Origin: Streptomyces sp. NBC_01335
GTDB lineage: Bacteria > Actinomycetota > Actinomycetes > Streptomycetales > Streptomycetaceae
Direction of reading: 5' to 3'
Length of the DNA: 64,000 nucleotides
NCBI RefSeq assembly: GCF_035953295.1
Contig: NZ_CP108370.1
Span: 7,983,001 to 8,047,000 of the forward strand
The notes under the pieces are model-generated. The model had not been told where the DNA came from, searched no databases, and worked only from the letters and a program-made list of their open reading frames with translations. The position numbers and the translations under genes were made by a program. Shown in pieces: positions 59,650 through 64,000 of the stretch (its first letter is position 1; every line of letters starts with the position of its first letter).

Positions 59650-59676
59650 CGTCACCACCGACTACGAAACAGAGCC
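59650..59676 (-). repeat. Right terminal inverted repeat of the ISL3 element
   Basis: 27 bases ending in ACGAAACAGAGCC, the exact reverse complement of the left repeat at 58059-58085. Beyond it, CGTTT at 59680-59684 mirrors AAACG outside the left end. Confidence 0.9.
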
Positions 59677-59924
59677 GAACGTTTTACAGTCCCGCGGGCA
59701 TCGCCTGACCCCTTCCCGTCGCTCGCATGCCGTGACACATCGCGGAGGCCGGGCCGGAGCGATCCGGCTCAGCCTCCGCGCTGCCCGGCGAGGAAGTGAC
59801 GGGCCGGACCGCGTGGTCGCACAGGCACCTCGTACTCCGGCGGCATGAGTACGGCGACTCACGCCGCGGGCGCCCGGCTGCCGCACGATGGAAGCCGCCG
59901 CACCGACCGACCGCAGGAGTATCC

Positions 59925-60587
59925 GTGCTCAGCCGCATCGCCGCCGCCATCGTGCCCTCCCTCGGACACCTGACGACCACGTCCGACGAGGAGGCGGCTC
60001 CCGCTCCCGGATCGATCGTCGTCGCCAACCACACCTCGCTCATCGACCCCGGGATCGTGCTGGCCGCCCTGCTCCGCCACGGAGTGGAACCGGTCGTCCT
60101 CGCCACCGCAGGCCTCTGGCGCATCCCGGTGCTCCGCCCACTGCTGGTCAGGGGCGGGCACGTGCCGGTCCACCGGGGGAGCGTCCGGGCGGCCGAGTCC
60201 CTGAACGAGGCGGCCACGGCCCTGCGGTCCGGCCGGACCGTCCTCATCTACGCGGAGGGCGGGCTGCCGCCGCGGAAGGACTCGGCCGAGGCGGCGCCCG
60301 AGCGGTTCCGCAGCGGGCTCGCCCGTCTCGCGCTGGCCGCCGACGCTCCCGTCGTACCGCTCGGCCAGGCGGGCGCCCGCCGTGTGGTCTCCGGTGGCGC
60401 CGTGAAGCAGATCGCCGGACTCCTCACGGCACCGGCCCGCCGGCCGCGCCTGCACGTCCACTTCGGCAGTCCCGTTCGGCTCCCCGACGACATTCCGGCC
60501 GCGACGGCCGCGGCGCACCGGGCCGTCACGGCCGCATGGCGCACCGCCGCCGCCCAGCTGGGGGAGACGGCCGGGACCACCGTGTGA
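59925..60587 (+). CDS. 1-acylglycerol-3-phosphate acyltransferase (PlsC-like)
   Basis: A 220-residue PlsC-type acyltransferase. Block I is IVVANHTSLIDPGIV (the H-x4-D motif), block III is LIYAEGGLPPRKDS (an E-G-G variant of F-P-E-G), and block IV is in APVVPLGQAGARRVVSG. It should transfer acyl chains to lysophosphatidic acid or a related acceptor at the membrane. GTG at 59925 lies five bases after GGAG. It begins about 250 bases past the IS and is intact. Confidence 0.85.
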   Translation: MLSRIAAAIVPSLGHLTTTSDEEAAPAPGSIVVANHTSLIDPGIVLAALLRHGVEPVVLATAGLWRIPVLRPLLVRGGHVPVHRGSVRAAESLNEAATALRSGRTVLIYAEGGLPPRKDSAEAAPERFRSGLARLALAADAPVVPLGQAGARRVVSGGAVKQIAGLLTAPARRPRLHVHFGSPVRLPDDIPAATAAAHRAVTAAWRTAAAQLGETAGTTV

Positions 60588-60644
60588 TCCGTCGCCCCGC
60601 ACCCACCGGGCCCTCACCGGCCTGCGCGGACGGCTGCACGCGGG

Positions 60645-61913
60645 TCAGCGGCGGCTCCACTTCTGGTTGTCGTCGCCGTTGCACTCCCACAGCTGAAGGC
60701 GCGTGCCGTTGCCGGTGAGGGCATCCTTCACGTCGACGCACTTGTCGGCCTGCGGGTTCACCAGGTCGCTGGCGGCGTTGAGGCGGAACTGCTGGGCCGG
60801 GTTGCCGCTGCACCAGGCCAGCTGGATCACCGCGCCGTTCTCCCGGGAGCCCCAGGCGACGTCCATGCACAGGCCCATGGACCGGATGGTGCCGTCGGGC
60901 CGGAGGTCCCACTTCTGCCAGGCGGCACCCGTGCAACTCTGGATCTCCAGGGGGGCACCGTCCGTACCCTTGTTGCCGACGACGTCGATGCAACGTCCCG
61001 ACGCATGACTGGATATGAGGATTCCCGGCACGACCACCGCGGCGGCCTTCGGCTTGCTGCTGGGCTTCGGAGTCGTACCGCTCGTACCGCTCTTGGGGGC
61101 AGGTGCCTTCGTCGGGGCGGAGGTCTTCCGCGGAGCGGTGCCACTGCCGCCCGTCGCCGAACCCGACCCGCCGGACGACCCCGACGCCGGGCCGACCCGC
61201 GCCGGGGCGCCCGCTTCGGCGGCCGGTTCACCCTGCGGATCCCGCGGCTGCGCGGCGCTGGGGGAGACCGCGGACTCCGGTGTGGGCGAGGCGGACGCGA
61301 AGGCGCCGGGCACGGTCGCGTCCTGCGCCTCGCCGAGCACGGTTCCGGACGCGTCGCCCGTGGCGGCGGTGTTGCGGACGTTCACGTGGTCGTCGCCACC
61401 GTTCACGAGGAACGGTACGGCGATCAGCAACGCCCCCGCGAGGGCGGCTCCGGCCAGGATGCCCTTCGAGGGGCGCGCGGGGTCCCGGGCCACCGCGGCG
61501 GCCGGGTCCGCCGCCCGTTCGCCGTCGGCCGCCGCGACGAGTGCGGTCGTCCCCTCGCCCTCTTCCAGCGCCGCCCCCTTGACGGCTGCCCCGCTCGCGT
61601 GCGGGCCGTCGGGTTCCTGGGCCGCCTCTGCCGCGACGGCGGCGCCCGGCCCGGCAGAGGTCCCCGAGTCCGCGTCAGGCCGCGCGGCGGCGGAGGCTTC
61701 GGGCTCCGCGGCGTCTTCCCCGCCGCCGCCGGCGAGCGGCTGCGCGGTGTGGTCGGGCTCAGCCGTGGGGTCCGGGCGTTCTCCCCGCGCCGCCGGAGCG
61801 GGGAGAACGCCCGCGGCGGTGGCCGCAGCCGCTTCGCCTTCCGGCAGGGGTACGGGCTCCTCCTGTACGGCGGCGGTCGGGGACTGGTCCTGCGAGGCGT
61901 TCTTCGGGGTCAT
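60645..61913 (-). CDS. Membrane-anchored protein with extracellular ricin-type lectin domain
   Basis: A 422-residue protein. Residues 1-150 are a cytoplasmic, Ala/Glu/Pro-rich disordered region. A single membrane span follows (GILAGAALAGALLIAVPFLV, about 152-171). Then comes a Ser/Pro/Thr/Lys-rich linker of about 110 residues, and finally a ricin-type beta-trefoil (SSHASGRCIDVVGNKGTDGA, WQKWDLRPDGTIRSMGLCMD, DDNQKWSRR) with two full Q-x-W-type repeats. This type II architecture displays a lectin domain outside the cell and resembles secreted-domain partners of streptomycete anti-sigma or sensor proteins. Its ligand is likely a polysaccharide. It lies 97 bases downstream of the large gene beside it. 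Confidence 0.85.
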   Translation of the reverse strand: MTPKNASQDQSPTAAVQEEPVPLPEGEAAAATAAGVLPAPAARGERPDPTAEPDHTAQPLAGGGGEDAAEPEASAAARPDADSGTSAGPGAAVAAEAAQEPDGPHASGAAVKGAALEEGEGTTALVAAADGERAADPAAAVARDPARPSKGILAGAALAGALLIAVPFLVNGGDDHVNVRNTAATGDASGTVLGEAQDATVPGAFASASPTPESAVSPSAAQPRDPQGEPAAEAGAPARVGPASGSSGGSGSATGGSGTAPRKTSAPTKAPAPKSGTSGTTPKPSSKPKAAAVVVPGILISSHASGRCIDVVGNKGTDGAPLEIQSCTGAAWQKWDLRPDGTIRSMGLCMDVAWGSRENGAVIQLAWCSGNPAQQFRLNAASDLVNPQADKCVDVKDALTGNGTRLQLWECNGDDNQKWSRR

Positions 61914-62010
61914 GGCTTCGTCCTGGGGAGAAATCGACAAGGGGTCCGTGGGGGCGTGACGTGACGTGCGGCGTGACGGAGTACCGGCGCTCCTGCCGGC
62001 GCGTTCCGGC

Positions 62011-64000
62011 TCATTCCTCCTGCACAGGGTCGGGGAGCTGGACCGTATAGGTGGCGCCGTCGAAACGGATGCGGAGAGGATCACCGCTCCGGGGCCCGAA
62101 GGCCCGGCGTTCGGAGCCCGGGCCGACGATCTCGATGCCGAGGGCGAGACCCTCGGCGACCAGAGCAGCGAGCGTGTCGGCGTACGCCCGTGAGGATGCG
62201 CGGTTCAGCAGCACATCGATCCTCTGGGCATCGTTCAGGGCGGCCTCCTCCACGGTGAGACGACCGCCCATGAGGACGGCCTGGGCCCGCACGCCGGACG
62301 TCAGAGCGACGCCCACGGCGTCGAGTTCGTCGAGCGAGACGAGGTCGTCCCCCTCGGGCAGGGACGTTCCGTAGGCGGTGCTGATCACCTGGAGCTGGTC
62401 GCGGGCCCAGGCCGCGAGCGCCCCCTGCACGTCCTCCGCCACCAGCCAGCCGAACCCCAGGGACTCGGCGACCCCGTCCGCCCAGATCATCGCCGGTGCC
62501 GCCGCACGCAGCCCTTCCCACAGCGCCAGTGAGAAGTCCCGGTCGTCGGTGGAGGGCTCCGGCCATCCGTCCACCGGGGTGGCCGGCCCGGTCGGTGAAC
62601 CGCCGTTCCACGGCGGCACGACGGGAGGCGTCGGCGGGGCCGGAGGCTCCCACGCGCCGGGGGCTGCGAACACGGCGGAGGGCGGGACCGATCCGCTCGT
62701 GCCGGGATCACGTCCCGCGTCCACGTTCAGCGTGACCCGGCGCCGGCGGGCGGCAAGGACCCGGCGCGCGGCCCCGGGTTCTGTTCCGGGATCGCCGGCG
62801 GGCAGGTCGAGACCGGCCGCCTCGCGCTGCAACTCCACCAGTGCCCGGGAACGTTCGTCGGACGGCGGCTCCGAGAGCAGCCGTCCCAGGCTCTCGTTCA
62901 GCACCCGTTCGAACTCCGCAGCGGTCACGGCCACCCGTTCGCCGGCCGTCTCCCGGGCCCGCCGGGCCCGGTCGAAGCCCGGAATCCTGGTGCCGTTCCC
63001 GTATCCCGTGAGGGTCACGACCGGGGGCCGCAGACCGTACTCCTCGTTCCACAGGCTCAGCCGGGCCACCTCGCGGGTCGCCCCTGCGACGCGGTAACTC
63101 GCCGTACCGTCCAGGTCCTTGTCGCCCTCGGTGAACTCCAGGTCGCGCGGGGCCGGCGTCTCCTGGCCGAGGACGACCAGCGTCAGCGGGTCGAAGACCG
63201 CCGAGGTCGCGTCCGGGTCGTCGGGCAGCAGGGACGCGTTGTACTCGTGGAAGGTCTCACCGGGCCTGCGCGAGTACATCTTCATGTGCCACCACCGCCG
63301 GGCATCCATCGTGGGCGGCAGCTGGATGATGTGCAGGCCTGCGGACTTCTCCGCCATGTCCACCGTCCGGCGGGCCATGGCCAGTTCCTCCGAGGGGTCG
63401 CTGCCCGGTGGCTGCGCGGCCTCCAACCTGCTCACCTCCGCACGTCCGTCCCGTACCCGGATCAGGGCGTCGATGTAGCGGCGCATCCCTTCGAGGCGGC
63501 GAGGCGGGTCCTGATCGGCGGGTGAAGCGGCGATCCGCTGCTCCACCTGGCCCAGCAGATCCTCCAACTGGGGCCCATGGGCGCGCAGCCCCTCTTCGAT
63601 GGCCGAGTAGATGGAGGTCTGGATGTGGCGGCGACGGGCGAAGTTCTCCAGGGTCACCTGGGAGCTGCCGTCCTCGCTCTCCAGTACGACGGAGGCGAAG
63701 TGGTACCCGAACGGCATGGAGTACCGGGTGTCGCCCGGTTTCGCGTGGTTCACGTCCAGCCCGAATCCGCCGCTCGCGTCCGGCGAGCCGATGGACTGGA
63801 CGACGTACCCCTCCCCGACGGCCGCCCAGGCGAACTGGTTCACGCCGATGCGCCGTGCCACGTCCGTGACCGCCCGCAGACGGTCCGGATCGGGGCCGTC
63901 GAGCCGCAGCGCCCCGCCGTAGGCCTCGCCCGGCAGGAACCAAGGAGGCCGTCCACCCTTCGTACGGGGGTCCCGGCCCATCTGCCGGGCGGCCCACTCG
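62011..64000 (-). CDS. C-terminal part of a very large protein leaving the window
   Basis: At least 663 residues, open across the right edge (the frame reads on upstream of MGRDPRTKGG as EWAARQ). The pattern GYHFASVVLESEDGSSQVTL, ENFARRR and WWHMKMYSRRPGETFHEYNA is the E-N-x-A-R ... W-x-M-Y ... F-H-E module seen in very large actinobacterial proteins linked to toxins or contractile injection systems. PPVVTLTGYGNGTRIPGFDR and GERVAVTAAEFERVLNESLG recall the giant 'lonely Cys domain' proteins of streptomycetes. A Pro-rich linker (PPAPPTPPVVPPW) separates it from a helical C-terminal domain of about 150 residues (LWEGLRAAAPAMIWADGVAE). No membrane segment or signal is in the visible part. Confidence 0.6.
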   Translation of the reverse strand, partial: EWAARQMGRDPRTKGGRPPWFLPGEAYGGALRLDGPDPDRLRAVTDVARRIGVNQFAWAAVGEGYVVQSIGSPDASGGFGLDVNHAKPGDTRYSMPFGYHFASVVLESEDGSSQVTLENFARRRHIQTSIYSAIEEGLRAHGPQLEDLLGQVEQRIAASPADQDPPRRLEGMRRYIDALIRVRDGRAEVSRLEAAQPPGSDPSEELAMARRTVDMAEKSAGLHIIQLPPTMDARRWWHMKMYSRRPGETFHEYNASLLPDDPDATSAVFDPLTLVVLGQETPAPRDLEFTEGDKDLDGTASYRVAGATREVARLSLWNEEYGLRPPVVTLTGYGNGTRIPGFDRARRARETAGERVAVTAAEFERVLNESLGRLLSEPPSDERSRALVELQREAAGLDLPAGDPGTEPGAARRVLAARRRRVTLNVDAGRDPGTSGSVPPSAVFAAPGAWEPPAPPTPPVVPPWNGGSPTGPATPVDGWPEPSTDDRDFSLALWEGLRAAAPAMIWADGVAESLGFGWLVAEDVQGALAAWARDQLQVISTAYGTSLPEGDDLVSLDELDAVGVALTSGVRAQAVLMGGRLTVEEAALNDAQRIDVLLNRASSRAYADTLAALVAEGLALGIEIVGPGSERRAFGPRSGDPLRIRFDGATYTVQLPDPVQEE

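Larger units (their letters stand above)
58059..59676 (-). mobile_element. ISL3-family insertion sequence
   Basis: A 1,618-bp element bounded by perfect 27-bp inverted repeats starting GGCTCTGTTTCG. It carries one ISL3-type transposase, now frameshifted. ISL3 elements make 8-bp target duplications; the flanks AAACGAGC (left) and GAACGTTT (right) are not direct repeats, so the insertion site has been rearranged. Confidence 0.88.

Overview
The window is very GC-rich, with strong third-position G/C bias, dense genes, many GTG starts and 4-base ATGA/GTGA overlaps. Together with a gvpOAFGYZJLSK-type gas vesicle cluster, SARP-free regulator mix, secreted ricin-domain proteins and DUF6131/DUF6480-type small proteins, this points to a Streptomyces (or close relative) chromosome, in an accessory or arm-like stretch. 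No rRNA, tRNA or CRISPR array was seen.

Layout. 1-8.5 kb: an alkanesulfonate assimilation operon on the minus strand (FMN reductase, SfnB-type flavin enzyme, SsuD, SsuB, SsuA, SsuC), preceded by a Cys-rich leader peptide and a 13-bp hairpin that look like a cysteine-responsive attenuator, and faced by a LysR regulator. 8.5-10.6 kb: a two-gene cysteine-synthase/DUF364 operon with a Zur-like palindrome inside its promoter. 10.7-17.7 kb: a hydrolase remnant, a SIGS-repeat protein, a ricin-domain pectate lyase, a FUSC-type membrane protein, a PmoA-family protein and a proline iminopeptidase. 18-19.8 kb: rhodanese and a CstR-like repressor around one operator, then a 17-bp tandem repeat and an XRE-cupin regulator. 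19.9-23.2 kb: quinone oxidoreductase plus a heteromeric acyl-CoA dehydrogenase pair. 23.4-34 kb: small membrane protein, Cys-rich protein, ABC exporter, DinB protein, MFS exporter, methyltransferase, FprA-like reductase, PfkB kinase, CDGSH protein and a TetR/SDR pair.

34.2-41.6 kb: a full gas vesicle operon (gvpO, A, F, G, Y, Z, J, L, S, K) that runs on, with a 2-base gap, into a heme-oxygenase-like diiron protein. GvpY and GvpZ carry striking acidic and lysine-rich tails. 41.8-46 kb: a DUF6131 protein, arginine/ornithine antiporter plus arginine deiminase behind a hairpin and a perfect palindrome, and an acetylxylan esterase.

46.2-52.3 kb is the most unusual part: a six-gene minus-strand run in which four genes overlap by 4 bases. 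Three of its products share a C-terminal GFL-S/T-WP-x-P motif and a TOPRIM-like core (DAD-x-x-G), two of them with a zinc ribbon and two membrane spans. The run ends in an asparagine-synthetase-like ligase that lacks the N-terminal catalytic cysteine. I do not recognise this as a described system.

52.5-64 kb: a DHA2 MFS exporter, small proteins, an SDR, then a scar region with a truncated S8 peptidase, a low-GC orphan gene, a DUF6262 remnant and an ISL3-family element with a frameshifted transposase. After it come a PlsC-like acyltransferase, a membrane-anchored ricin-domain protein and the C-terminal end of a probable giant protein that leaves the window.
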